Origin: a virus
Direction: 5' to 3' (one strand)
Length of the DNA stretch: 30,410 nt
Virus record (IMG/VR): IMGVR_UViG_3300025168_000411
Location: 1-30,410 of that record
This document shows, one piece after another, positions 1 to 11,800 of the stretch. A program made the position numbers and the translations under genes. The notes under the pieces are model-generated. The model saw only the letters and a list, made by a program, of their open reading frames with translations. It searched no databases and was not told the DNA's origin. How positions within the stretch are numbered: position 1 is the stretch's first letter; each line of letters starts with the position of its first letter.

Positions 1-1
1 T

Positions 2-3000
2 GATTATATAGATAGAATAAAAGAAGATGAAAAATTACAAAAAGAAGGTAGAGAAGAAGAAAATAGAAAGAAAAAAGAAAAAGAAAGAAAAGAAGAACTT
101 TCTGGAGGTGATATTCATGGAGTTGTGACAGACACAGAAACAGGAGCTATAATACCAAATGCTAAAGTAACTATAACAGACCAAGATGGAAACACGCAAG
201 TAGTTATAGCAGACGAGAATGGTTCTTATACTGTAGAAAAAGTAGACACTAATAAAAATTATACTATTTCCATAAAAAATGATGCAGGTGAAGAATTGTA
301 TAAAACCGAGGTAAATAGTGAAGATTTTGTAGATGGTAATGTTATTAGAGATTTAAATGTAGAAGACGTAGTGGAAGAGGAAGTAGAAGATGTGGTAGAA
401 TTAAAAACATCTACTTTATCAACAGAAGAACAAGATATTTTAGATAATTATAGTATAGACGGAACTGTAGGAGAAGGTAAGGCAGAAATAAAAGATTCTA
501 CTGGAAAAACTATAGCTTATTTAGAAGGAAATAAATTAATTGGTAAAAAAACTATACCAATTATAGGAGAACAAACTTTTGAAATAGGAGAATATGTAGA
601 TAATGGAGATGGCACATATACATTTAAAGAAGGTAAAGACTATAATACAGTTATGTCGGCAGCTTCTTCAGAAGAGAAAAAAGTCATAGAAACATTTAGA
701 AAAGCTGCTGAAGATAATCCACAATTCGCTCAAGATATTATAAATACAACAGAAGGAAATGATACTAATATGTCTGGAGATGATTTAAAAACATCTGCTA
801 CTACATTTACACCTTCATCAGAAGAAGAAGAGGTAGTAGTAGAAGAAATAATAGAAGAGAAACCAACAACCACAGAAGTAGAGGTTTATAATCCTAATAC
901 AGAAAAAACAGAAACTATAACAGTGCCAATTGATGATAATGGAGCTGTAACAGAATATCCAGAAAATGTAGAGTATGATGAAGATAATGATAGATACGTT
1001 TATAAATCAACGGAGATAGATTATGAAAACATAGAGTATCAAGATGTTCACTATCTTGATGATGAATCAACTGTAAAAGCAAAAATATTAAACAATAATC
1101 CTGAGCATGCAAACGACCCAGATAAATTAGAAGAACTATATAAAGAGGAGTTAGAAAGCCAAGAATGGACAAGAGAAGAAATAGAAGAACTAACAGAGAG
1201 ACAACAATATATAGACCAGATATTCGCTGAAAATCCAGAACTAGCTGAAAAATATAAAGATATTCCTATAGAAGATTATCAGATAACAGATGGATTTTAC
1301 GAAGAAATATATGACCGTATGTATGAGTTAGAGGAGGAAGATTTTGAAGTACAAAGGCGAGCAAATAAAGTAGAGACAGGAGTATTTGAAACAAATCAAG
1401 AAAGAGAAGATAGAGAACGTGATTCAATTAGGGTTAATGAATTAAACGAAAGAAAGAATAATAATACAATCACATCAGAAGAACAAACTGAACTTTCTGA
1501 AATAATAAGCAATTATGGAGGATGGGACCCCAATGAATTATACGAAGAAAATAAAACTAACCAATCAGAAAGAGACGCTAATATAGAAGCTGGTAAAGGA
1601 GATTTTACAAACAGTGAGATACAAGACCAAGAATATGAAGAAGAAGAGTTAGATTATGAAAGAGAAGATAATTTTAAAATAACTGGAATAAAAGAAACTA
1701 ACTCAGAAAAATCTGATAGAATTGAAAGTGAAAAAATTGCTAATGAAGAAAAAGGTTTAGGTAGAATTACAGACGTTCAAGCAGAAGACCAAAATGTTAT
1801 ATGGAGTACTCCTGATTCAGAAAAGAAATTAAGAAATGATTTAAAAGATTCACTTAATACTCAAGAAAGTCAAATAAGAGCTGCTGCTGGAGATGATGAA
1901 AAGATAGCGGAACTAGAAGAGCAAGCAGAAACAACAAGATTAGCTTTAGAATATTTAGAATTAAAAAACAAGCATGGTAGAAAAGATGATGTATTTGATA
2001 TAAAAACATTTAAAGAGGCTCTAGAAAATAATGATACACAGCAACTTAGTATGTTTTATAATGACCAGAGAACAGAAGCTATAGGTAAATTAGAAAAAGA
2101 TAGACAAAGTATTGAAGACGGAACCTTTGAAGGTAGTGAAGAAGAAAGAGATAAAATATTAACCACACTTGAAACATTAAAAGAGTCTAAGCAAAAAAGT
2201 GAGTTACCAACTGAATACACTGATAGATTTGGAGAGATAAAAGGTACTGAAAGATTAAAATGGGACAAAAAAGGAAAAGCTTATGTAGGACACGGAGACA
2301 TAACAGGAGACTCAAGAACATCTAGAGAACTAGTATATCTTACTAATATTGACGCTGATGATAAGCAAATAAGCCAACTAAACGCTTTATTAAAAGACAG
2401 GGAATATATAGAGGAAGGAAATAAGAATAATTTAGCAGTTATAGCAAACGCACAAAACGACCTAGCAAATTCTGGTATTACTACAGTAGAACCTGTAGGA
2501 GGACTTTCAGGTTCAGGATTTGCGAGGGTAATTGATTGGAATACTGGAACATCCTATTATGTGGACAGTGATTGGTTATATGCAGATGTGGGTACACGAG
2601 CAATAAATTTAGAAAAGAAAGAAAAAAAAGGTTCAATTACATTAGAGGAAGCTGAAGAACTAAAAGGGTTAAGACAAAATGCACCTTATCTACGTATACA
2701 AGGACAAGTAAACAAAACAGCAGGACTATTAAGCAATGTCAAAAGTGGAACTCACGGACATCCAAAAGGAGTTCATTCTCGTTATAATAGTATAAAAGAA
2801 GTAGATGAATTTATACTTAGCAGAAAAAAACAAATATTTAAAACAGGAGCTAATCCTGATGTTAATTTATCTGCAGAACAAATTGCTTTATTTGATGAAA
2901 TAAACGACCCTGATTTTGATAATTCTTTGTTAGAACAAAAATTAAACGAAATAGTATCTTATAGTCCAGAAGCATTTGAATATGATTTAACAAAAGAACC

Positions 3001-3718
3001 TGAAACAACAAATGAAGAAACTAGAAGTCAGGGTCCTACAGGACAAGATATATTACAAGGAACAATTGATGTTGCTACAGGAATTATGGATTCATTTGGA
3101 GGTCCAGATGCTTTAATTAACGCTGTAATGGGAAAGAAAGCTTTAGCAGCAGCTATGAAAGATGTTACTCCTATGCAACAAGCTAAATTAAGTCCTATGT
3201 TTCACGAACATTTAAGAGAAACAAAAGAGTTATCTAAAAGAGGATATCATCCATCAGAAGAACTTAAAATAAGAAGAGGAATAGACACAGCTTACCAACA
3301 AGGATTAGAAAATACTGTAAGAGGAACAGCTGGAGATAGAGCTAAGTTTTTAGCTGCTTCAGGAATATTTGACGCAAAAAGAAGTTTAGCTTTATTAGAA
3401 GTATCTGCTCAAGACGCTGCTCTACAAAGGGAGAATAAAAAAGCATACACTGAATTATTAACTTATAAAGAAAACTTTGACGCTGCGCAACAGGAAGCTA
3501 AAAGAACAGAAAATCTACAAATGCAATTAGCAAACAAAAAAGCTGCTTCTGAGTTTGCTGGGCTTACGTTCGCAAACGCTTTATCAGGAATGGGTGGTAA
3601 TTCTTCTCTTATAGACCAATTAAAAGGAATGATGATGAATAATTATACAAAAAATAATGGATTCAAATTAACCAGTGAATACGAAGAGAATCCACCAACA
3701 AACGAAACCGAAGAATAA
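2..3718 (+). CDS. Large acidic virion-associated protein, 5'-truncated (putative ejection/internal protein)
   Basis: The reading frame is open from the window edge, so the true start lies upstream. A GTG at 125 is in frame but would cut a domain: the residues before it (LSGGDIHGV) continue into VTDTETGAIIPNAKVTITDQ, a carboxypeptidase-regulatory-like/prealbumin beta fold (about bases 98-350). The middle of the protein is extremely Glu/Asp-rich and predicted helical, with another short beta-rich stretch near bases 450-640. The last ~180 residues (from about base 3160) are Ala/Gln/Lys-rich helices that look like an internal virion protein. The stop overlaps the next ATG (TAATG at 3716-3720), so translation is coupled to the 722-aa gene. 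Position as first of three giant genes suggests a gp14-like role in DNA ejection; that is inference from context. I do not recognise a precise family. Confidence 0.75.
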   Translation, partial: DYIDRIKEDEKLQKEGREEENRKKKEKERKEELSGGDIHGVVTDTETGAIIPNAKVTITDQDGNTQVVIADENGSYTVEKVDTNKNYTISIKNDAGEELYKTEVNSEDFVDGNVIRDLNVEDVVEEEVEDVVELKTSTLSTEEQDILDNYSIDGTVGEGKAEIKDSTGKTIAYLEGNKLIGKKTIPIIGEQTFEIGEYVDNGDGTYTFKEGKDYNTVMSAASSEEKKVIETFRKAAEDNPQFAQDIINTTEGNDTNMSGDDLKTSATTFTPSSEEEEVVVEEIIEEKPTTTEVEVYNPNTEKTETITVPIDDNGAVTEYPENVEYDEDNDRYVYKSTEIDYENIEYQDVHYLDDESTVKAKILNNNPEHANDPDKLEELYKEELESQEWTREEIEELTERQQYIDQIFAENPELAEKYKDIPIEDYQITDGFYEEIYDRMYELEEEDFEVQRRANKVETGVFETNQEREDRERDSIRVNELNERKNNNTITSEEQTELSEIISNYGGWDPNELYEENKTNQSERDANIEAGKGDFTNSEIQDQEYEEEELDYEREDNFKITGIKETNSEKSDRIESEKIANEEKGLGRITDVQAEDQNVIWSTPDSEKKLRNDLKDSLNTQESQIRAAAGDDEKIAELEEQAETTRLALEYLELKNKHGRKDDVFDIKTFKEALENNDTQQLSMFYNDQRTEAIGKLEKDRQSIEDGTFEGSEEERDKILTTLETLKESKQKSELPTEYTDRFGEIKGTERLKWDKKGKAYVGHGDITGDSRTSRELVYLTNIDADDKQISQLNALLKDREYIEEGNKNNLAVIANAQNDLANSGITTVEPVGGLSGSGFARVIDWNTGTSYYVDSDWLYADVGTRAINLEKKEKKGSITLEEAEELKGLRQNAPYLRIQGQVNKTAGLLSNVKSGTHGHPKGVHSRYNSIKEVDEFILSRKKQIFKTGANPDVNLSAEQIALFDEINDPDFDNSLLEQKLNEIVSYSPEAFEYDLTKEPETTNEETRSQGPTGQDILQGTIDVATGIMDSFGGPDALINAVMGKKALAAAMKDVTPMQQAKLSPMFHEHLRETKELSKRGYHPSEELKIRRGIDTAYQQGLENTVRGTAGDRAKFLAASGIFDAKRSLALLEVSAQDAALQRENKKAYTELLTYKENFDAAQQEAKRTENLQMQLANKKAASEFAGLTFANALSGMGGNSSLIDQLKGMMMNNYTKNNGFKLTSEYEENPPTNETEE

Positions 3719-5886
3719 TGGCAATAGACTATGGATTTTGGTCAACTTTAAGCACAGGATATCAGTCTTCTCAAGATAGAAAAAAGACAAGAGACGCTGA
3801 ATCTATGAAAGAGATGCAATTGATGCAAATGATGCAAACGCAACAAGCTCAAAGAATAGACCAACAAAACAAAATACAATTAGAGTTAGATAATGCTTCA
3901 GCATCAGCTACACAACTATTAAATAGTTCTTTTGGTAGACAAAAAGATGTTGATGATATGAAGACATGGCATGCAGAACATTCTGGATGGGGAGATATAA
4001 AAAATGTAATTCAACAATATAACGGAGATTATACACAAGCTAGACTGTATGGTAACTTAGATTATTATATAAATCAATATAAGATGAATATTAATAATCC
4101 AAATGCCGACCCTACAAAGGGAAATCCGATATTAAGAAGAGTTGCTGACAACAAAGCTAATTTAACAAATTTTATAGCGACCGCTCAAAATACAGAAACA
4201 TCAATGTTAATTATGCCTGGAGATAAAGATAGATACGATGCGTTTATAGCAGGGGAAACAGATGAATTTGATTATAGAGGAATGAGAGGAGACTGGGATA
4301 TAACTTCTATGATGGCAGACACAGATATGGGTAAAGAAATAGATGTAGATACTTTCTACGCTCATAATATGCATGCTATATTATCAGATATGGCTAAAGA
4401 TACTGGAATGGATATGGGGACATTACAAAATAATCCAGAAGCTGTAAAAACTTGGATAAAAGATGCGTTGAATTGGACTGGAGAACCTGTATATGGACAA
4501 AAGAAAATTGAAACATCTTATGTTAATCAATTTCAAAGTAATATGGATGAAATACCTGCATTACTTTCTGAATATAAAGGCTCTACAGGAGCATTTACAT
4601 TATCAGATGTTTTTGAAATGGAAGAAAAACATGGAGGAAAATATAAAAGTGGATTTGCGTCTTTATTAGAAGGAAGAAGTAGTGAAGACGGAACATCATA
4701 TTCTGATGTATGGCAAATGTTAGGAGGATACGATAGTCAGCAAAATCCTCATAGTAAATTAGGAGGTACAAATATTATAGCTGGACATCAGTTAATGTCA
4801 TCAGCCAGAATATTAACAGACCCAGCTTTACAAAATTCTGTTTTAAAATCTCATTATGGTGATTCATATTTTGCAGATGGCCAAACGGTTAATGATATAG
4901 ACGTAAAAGGATTATATACAGAAACTGGAACTATGGTAACAGATGATGATATATCTGGAACTTGGTGGGAAAGAGGAATAGAAGTTGGAGGTACAACTGC
5001 AGTAGGGGGAGCTGCAGTAGGAGCAGTTACAGGTCCAGGAGCTTTAGTAGTAGGAGCTGTTAGTGGGGTTGTTGGATTTGCAGCGGGAGCTTTAGGATTC
5101 AATCCTTATGGAGAAGGCGAACAAATGGACCTAAAATATAATGGAACTTATTTAGGATTTAGAGTAAGAGGATTAGACAATCAAACAGGAGAGCCAACAT
5201 CATTTTTAATAACTAGAGATACAGACAAAGCTGATATACAAAAGATAAAGTCACAATATGGAAATATGCCAGTTGAAATAGTTATGGTAAACGAGCTTAT
5301 TGATACAGATTATACTTCATCTGATGATATGTATTACGATGTAGTAGATATGAATAATATGTCATTTAGACAACAAATGGACGCAACAACAGATAGTGAA
5401 TCATTAAGTAAAGTATATAACGAATCATTATCTTATGAAACAAAACAAAAGAATGATGCTTTTTATCTAAAAAGAAAAACAATGTTAACTCAAGAGTTAG
5501 CTAATGTTTATACAGGAGGTAATACAGAAATATTACCACAAGTAGCTGATACATATAAATCAAGTATAGAAACAAGTCTTGTTGTTGGAGGAGTGAGTGC
5601 AGAACAAAGTAATCTTACATCTCCTATAATAATGAGTTGGTTATTAACAGAAGCAAATAAAGTTTCTGGTGGAGATATGGCTAAGACAAATCAAATTATG
5701 AAAGAAGCTACATCTGGATTAAGTTCTATGTTAAGTAAACCAGAGAACGCTCAACTACAAGAAGCAATGAAAAGTGGACCAAAAGGATTTATGAATTGGT
5801 ATAGTAAAAATACTGATAAAGAAACATTTAATAAATTTAAAAAAGTAAATAAATCTTGGTCACAATACTTTACTATAAATAAATAA
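3718..5886 (+). CDS. Putative internal/ejection virion protein with glycine-zipper segment (722 aa)
   Basis: No family is recognised with certainty. The N-terminus (residues ~20-60) is Met/Gln-rich and looks like a coiled coil (MQLMQMMQTQQAQRIDQQNK). The body is mixed alpha/beta and soluble. At about residues 420-465 there is a Gly/Ala/Val-rich stretch (VGGTTAVGGAAVGAVTGPGA and on) typical of glycine-zipper membrane-spanning hairpins. The protein starts on the stop codon of the gene before it, and only one base separates it from the 3,940-aa gene after it, so the three form one translation unit. T7 gp15, in the same relative position, is 747 aa; size and order match, but I see no clear sequence motif. 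The zipper would suit insertion into a host membrane during DNA entry. Function is inferred from context only. Confidence 0.7.
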   Translation: MAIDYGFWSTLSTGYQSSQDRKKTRDAESMKEMQLMQMMQTQQAQRIDQQNKIQLELDNASASATQLLNSSFGRQKDVDDMKTWHAEHSGWGDIKNVIQQYNGDYTQARLYGNLDYYINQYKMNINNPNADPTKGNPILRRVADNKANLTNFIATAQNTETSMLIMPGDKDRYDAFIAGETDEFDYRGMRGDWDITSMMADTDMGKEIDVDTFYAHNMHAILSDMAKDTGMDMGTLQNNPEAVKTWIKDALNWTGEPVYGQKKIETSYVNQFQSNMDEIPALLSEYKGSTGAFTLSDVFEMEEKHGGKYKSGFASLLEGRSSEDGTSYSDVWQMLGGYDSQQNPHSKLGGTNIIAGHQLMSSARILTDPALQNSVLKSHYGDSYFADGQTVNDIDVKGLYTETGTMVTDDDISGTWWERGIEVGGTTAVGGAAVGAVTGPGALVVGAVSGVVGFAAGALGFNPYGEGEQMDLKYNGTYLGFRVRGLDNQTGEPTSFLITRDTDKADIQKIKSQYGNMPVEIVMVNELIDTDYTSSDDMYYDVVDMNNMSFRQQMDATTDSESLSKVYNESLSYETKQKNDAFYLKRKTMLTQELANVYTGGNTEILPQVADTYKSSIETSLVVGGVSAEQSNLTSPIIMSWLLTEANKVSGGDMAKTNQIMKEATSGLSSMLSKPENAQLQEAMKSGPKGFMNWYSKNTDKETFNKFKKVNKSWSQYFTINK

Positions 5887-5887
5887 T

Positions 5888-8800
5888 ATGGCAGACAAAG
5901 TAGAAGGATACGATTTACCAACAATACTTAATGAAAATTTAATGGCTCCAGAAGACGCTGTTAAAGGATACGATAAATCTATGCCGACTTCTTCGGATAT
6001 ATTTAATAGTATGTTAGCTCCTACGCAACAAGAAGTAAGTCAAGAAAGAGATGTTGACGATTACTTCAAGAGTGCTGCTCAGAGGGAATCAAGAGAAAAT
6101 TTAACACAAGGTTTAACAGAACCAATGAGAGGAGATGTTGAAACAGGAAGTTTATATATGACTGACCCTGACGCCGTTATGGGAGATGCTACTTCAGATT
6201 TCGGTAGAGCTATAAGAGCGGGTTGGGGAGATTTAGTTTACGGCACAGGAGATACGATAGATTTTGTTTCAGCTTTAGTTAATCCAAATGACCCAGACCC
6301 AAATACCGCTGTAGGAGATTGGTTAAAGAAGAAAGGAGAAGAGTTTCAAAACGAAAATCTTTTAATTATATCAGAAGACTTACAAGACGTAACATGGGCA
6401 GATATGTTTAAAGCTGAAATGTGGACCCATAAAGTAGCTAGACTTATACCATACGCAGCTTCCTTTATGATACCATATGGAGGAGGAGCTTTCGCTGCAG
6501 GTAGATTTGCTAGTTGGGCTGTAAAGGGGTTAAAAGTAAGTAAAATGGGAAGAATGGTAAGTACAACACACAAAGGTTCTAAAGTATCTAAATTATTATA
6601 TGGAACAAATGTAGTTGGAGGTTCTGGTATAACCAAACATCTTGCTATAGACGCTGGTAAACAAGGAGTAATCCTAACAAAAGGAGCTGAAACTGTTTCA
6701 AAAGCTATAGGTGGTGGTCTTGCAGCTAATACATTTGAAGGATTTTATTTAGGAGGGGAAACTTACAATCAAGCTATTAAAGATGGGTTAACTAAAGAAC
6801 AAGCAGCAAGTGCTGCGAGTGGAGTTGTTTGGGACAACTCTAAATGGGCGGCTGTGGATATAGTTCAATATGGGTTACTATTCGGAGGATTAGGTAAGAC
6901 TATGAATATAAATAGAGTAGCTAGACTAACTCCACAACCAATGGCTTTTAGTGCTAGTGTCGGAGGAGTTATAAAACCTTTAATACAAAGAGGTCTTATA
7001 AATTTACCTACAGCTGGTGTTTATGCGGGAATAGAAGGATTTACTGAAGGAGTACAAGAAACATATCAAGAATGGATTAAATATGCTAATCTACAAGAAG
7101 AAAAAGGGTTGGGATATGACTCTTATTCAAATTATCTAACTGAAGCAGACGGAACATTTACCGCAGAAGCAAGAGATATATTTTGGACATCTGTAGGATT
7201 AGGAGGAGCTATGGGTGGTACCAGAGGAGTAGTAGACGGAATCGCTGAAAGACAAAAAATGTTAGATGAAAAAATAGAGAAAACTGAACAACTAAGATTA
7301 TTATCTGAAGATGGAAGTTATTCAGAAGAATCATTGAGAGACTTTCAAAACCTATCTGACGAATTAGTTGCAGACCATATATGGAACTATAATGGAGACG
7401 GAAGTAATATGAAATCAGTTATAGAGCAACAAGTTAAAGATGGTAAATTAACGGAAGAAGGAATGGAGGGCGTATTTCAAACTATAGATAGAATGGTTGA
7501 AAACTATGAGAAACATTCTGTAAATACAACATTAACTGAATCAGGAGCTAAACAAGTTTTTTATAGAGAAAATAGATTAACTAGAAATACCTCACAACAA
7601 GAACAAGTAAAAGGAATATTTGAAGAAAAAAGAAAAAAGGTTAAAGAAAATGTTTCTAAAGAAAAACAACAAAGTAAACTGAACGACCTTAACATGGAAG
7701 AAAAGGCTACTTTAGAAGAATTAGAAAAAGAAGAAAATCAATTAAGAAACGAAATAGAAAACTTTTATTTACAAAAGGAAGAGGTAATGACCAAAAAAGG
7801 TGAGGTAGATAAAAGGTATAAATCTAGACTTACTTCCGATGAAATGGAAAAATACACACAGAAGGGAGAAAAAAGAATGAACGCTAAGGAAGCTAAAGAA
7901 GCTGGCATGTCTATAGAAGAATATAGAGAGTATAAGAAAAAAGAAGAAGGAAAAGGATTTTTAAGTAAAGCTTTTGATGCTATTAAAGGAGGAGTTAAAA
8001 AAGGAGCAGAACTAGGTAAAAAAGGAGTGCAAGCGGTTTCATCAGCAGCTAAAAAAGGAGTAGAATCTGTTCAAGAATTAAGAGGAAAAGATATTATTGA
8101 AAGTGCAAAAAAATTAACAAAAAAGAATGTTGTTGAAGCTGTTGATAGAACAGAAAGAATATTAAAGAAATCAAAAACTGCACAACAAATAAGAAAAGCT
8201 TTTACTGAGTTTAAAAAGAAAATGAAAGGGATGTCTGGTGTAAGTGTTGAAACCTATAAAAAAGCAGAAGAATATTTAAAAGGAAAGCAAGACGGAACAA
8301 TTACAGAGTCATACACGGAGTGGGCAAACAAACAGGGAGAAAGTAAAAAAAAAGCGGTAACTGAAAAAAAACAAGTAAAATTACCTGAAGAACCTAAATC
8401 CGAAGAGGTTCGTAAGAAAATTCCTATAAAAGAAAAGGTTAAAAAATTAGCTGAAGCTATAGTTAAAAAAGGCGGAGAGCTTATAGTAAAAGCTACATCT
8501 ATTGTTCCTACTAGTGGTGGTAATAGTTATATGATTACAGACAGTAAGGGAAGTACAATTAAATTTTATAATCAAAAAGGTAAGGTAGGAAATCAAACTA
8601 TAGATAATTTCTTAGCTAAATATATAAATCAAGATAGTGTAGATGTAAAAATAAAATTAATATTACCACAAGAAGGACAAGAGAATGTTGTAAATATAGA
8701 TGGTCAATTATTTTTTCAATTTAACAACAACCTTTATCAATATAAAATGGTTGCTGAGGTTGATGGTAATGTAATAGGAACTATAGAATATAGAGACTAT

Positions 8801-11800
8801 GCTGTTTTAGATGAAGATATAAAAAGAGCTAAAAAACCTACTAAAGTAAAAGAGAAAGTAAAACAAGTTAAAGAAAAGATTAAATCTATTTATGAAAAAA
8901 TAAAAACTAAAGTTAAAAAAGAAGACACTAAACCATCTAAAGATAATACATTTGAAAAGTATGATGGAGCTGTACCTAGAAGAAATCACGAAGTATATAC
9001 AAACGCTGGATTAGGAGAATATGTAATGTTACAAAGACTAATCAAAAAAGGATTAATACCAGCAGACCAAGCTTATATTTTGAGTGGTCAACTTTTAGAT
9101 TCTTTTGGAAATGAAGCAGTATCATTAGCTATAGGTAGCACATTATTAATATCAGAAGGAGGAACTATAGGTACAGATATTATACATGAAGGTGGTCATG
9201 TATGGTATAGAATGCAAGCTGAATCTCCACTAATTAAAAGAGTAAATAAATTATTAGTTGAATCAGATATATTTGATTTAACATCTATACAATATCCTGA
9301 ACTAACATTAATTGATGTAGGAGGAACTGTTATGACAGTAGGCACATTTGTAGAACTACAAAAAGGTATCATGAATAATAGTAACGAGGTTAAAAGTGAT
9401 ATTAAAGATATTATAACAAACATTATAAAAAATGAAGGAATAGACGATACTAAAACAGCAGAATTATATGTATCTCTTATTACACAACTTACTACAAAAA
9501 GAAGAGGAGGAGCTATAGCTAAAAAGTTATCTAACTTAGAACAAAAACATTTATTAGAAGAATCTTTCGTAAGAACATTAGAAGCTAATACTTATGGTAG
9601 TTTAAACTCTATTATAAAAAATAGTAAAGTTCAAAAACAACTAGAAAAAGATTTAGTTAAGTTTTATCAAGAAACTAAGAAACTTGCTACAGAAGAAGAA
9701 GCTAGGGAATTTTTGAATTTAGTAGACGATGTAATACCTACCCTTACACTAGACGCTGCAATGAAACACATACTCTTAAACTTCGGTAAAAAGGGAACTA
9801 TAGAAAATTCTGGATACGCTGAAATCAAACAAGCTAAAAAAGCAGCATTTAGAAAAGCTACAGAATATTCATTAGTTCATACATTCTTAAACTATGAGTT
9901 AGGTAAAGGATTAGAAGACGAACAAATTGCAGATAATGTAATTAAAAGAATAGATAAATCTGGATTAATTAATTCTAAATCTTTAAAACCTAAACAAAAG
10001 GAACAACTAAAACAATACATAAGAGCTGTTTTATATACAACTAATCCTAAGTATAAAAAGAATTTAGCTGGTAGTGATAAATTGTTAATAGAAGCAATAC
10101 TTAAAGAAAAAGGTATTGGTCTTAAATCTAAAGAAGGGGAACAACTTACAATACAATTTCAAGAAGAAGAGTTCAATGACGAAACTGATGTAAATTTAGC
10201 TCAGCAGCATAACGAAGAGTTAAAGAACATGAATATGCCTAAAACTCTTACTAACTTTTTTAAGGCAGTTGCAGAAATATACAATGTAAAACAAACAGAA
10301 TCTCCTTTTGAAAGAAAGAAGTTAATGTATCAATTATATAATCTTGCTAAGTCAGTTAGAAAAAATCCAGAAGACTTTATAAGAATGGTTAGAGAAAGCA
10401 AGTCTGTTGAAATAGAACAAATGCTTAGTATATTAGATAACAAAGTATTTGAAAATCAACATTATACAGATGCTAAGCTATTACAAATATCTAATATATT
10501 TCAAAGTATGGTAATTGAAAGATTACAGGGAGACATGTTACTTATAAAAGATGGTAAATATTTATGGAAAGACAACACCCTATTAAGTAGAACAACAGAA
10601 CAAAGCATTATAAGTAGAATGATAGATGGTTGGTCTAATCTTACAAAAGCAGAGCAGAAACAAAAAATAACTTCTTTAGAAAATATATATAATCAAGTGT
10701 CAGAAGATAATTATAGTGAAGGGTCTAAGCATAATGGTACGACAGCTATATTAGAAACCTTATTTAAAGATACAGATGGATGGGAAAGAGTTGATATAGA
10801 CGCTGTATTAAATGAAACAATTATATGGAATAATAAACCAATGTTTTTAACAGATGTGTTTTTTGATTCACAAGCAGGATTACAAGGAATTAATCTAAAG
10901 CATGGTAGATGGATGTTGTTTAACAAAAAAACAGAAAAGTGGACTACTAAAGTAAATGAACAAGCTCAAGCTTACGATTACACTAAAAATAATTTGCAGT
11001 CATTTAAAGAAGTTTTAAGAGAAGTTATGGTATTATCTAGACCTATGAACTATTTATCTATTGTAGACAATGTAACAGGTGATGGTATTAGTATATTTAA
11101 TAATAATAATTCATTACATAATCAAGCTTATGATTCAGTAGAACAAATATTAAGTGTAGATAAAAGAAAGAAAAGTATATTCAATCCTAAGAATAATATT
11201 TATTCTAAAATGATAGAGGAAAAAATGGAAATGGATATATTGTTTGATGGAAGAACTGGAGAAATACTAGATAATCCATTTGATATAAGTGTACACGCTG
11301 GAATGTATAGATATACTCCTGGTCAAGAATCTATAGAAAGATGGGATAATGGAGCAAAATCTATGACAGAAATAGACCCAACTGAAATGATGGCTATTGA
11401 TATGTATCATTTCTTAAATGCAGTACAAAAACAAAAAGGTGGAGAATCTGTTTTATATGACCAAGCTATTGGTACGTTCTCTGACAAAAGTAGAAGATAT
11501 TATGTTAAGTCTATTGCTATAACAGACGTAGCTAGTAGAAATAAAGTTCTAGGAACATTATATAATAATCCAGCATTAAAAGACAAGTATATAAAAGGTG
11601 GTGACGTGTTTCCTTATACTATTGTAAAAGATAAAAAAGGTAATTATCAAATCAAACAGATAGATGAGATTTATGATAATTTTGTATCAGAATTATATAT
11701 AACTCCTGAGTTATTAGAAAATAATAAAGCTTGGGAAAATAGTACAGTAGAACAACGTAAAAACTTTTTAATGAGTTATATATCTAATAAGTTTATGGCT

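Noticed and set aside
125-130. GTG at 125 as the start of the first gene
   Set aside because: The frame is open upstream to the window edge, and the GTG falls inside the first strand of the carboxypeptidase-regulatory-like domain.
4854-5102. Pro/Thr/Ala-rich 82-aa frame on the - strand
   Set aside because: Antisense of the glycine-zipper segment; its odd composition is explained by the GGA/GTA/GCA codons on the + strand.
5888-7300. Lytic transglycosylase domain at the start of the giant, as in T7 gp16
   Set aside because: No recognisable SLT/lysozyme motif (ES...GLMQ-like) is visible; the region is hydrophobic and Gly-rich instead.
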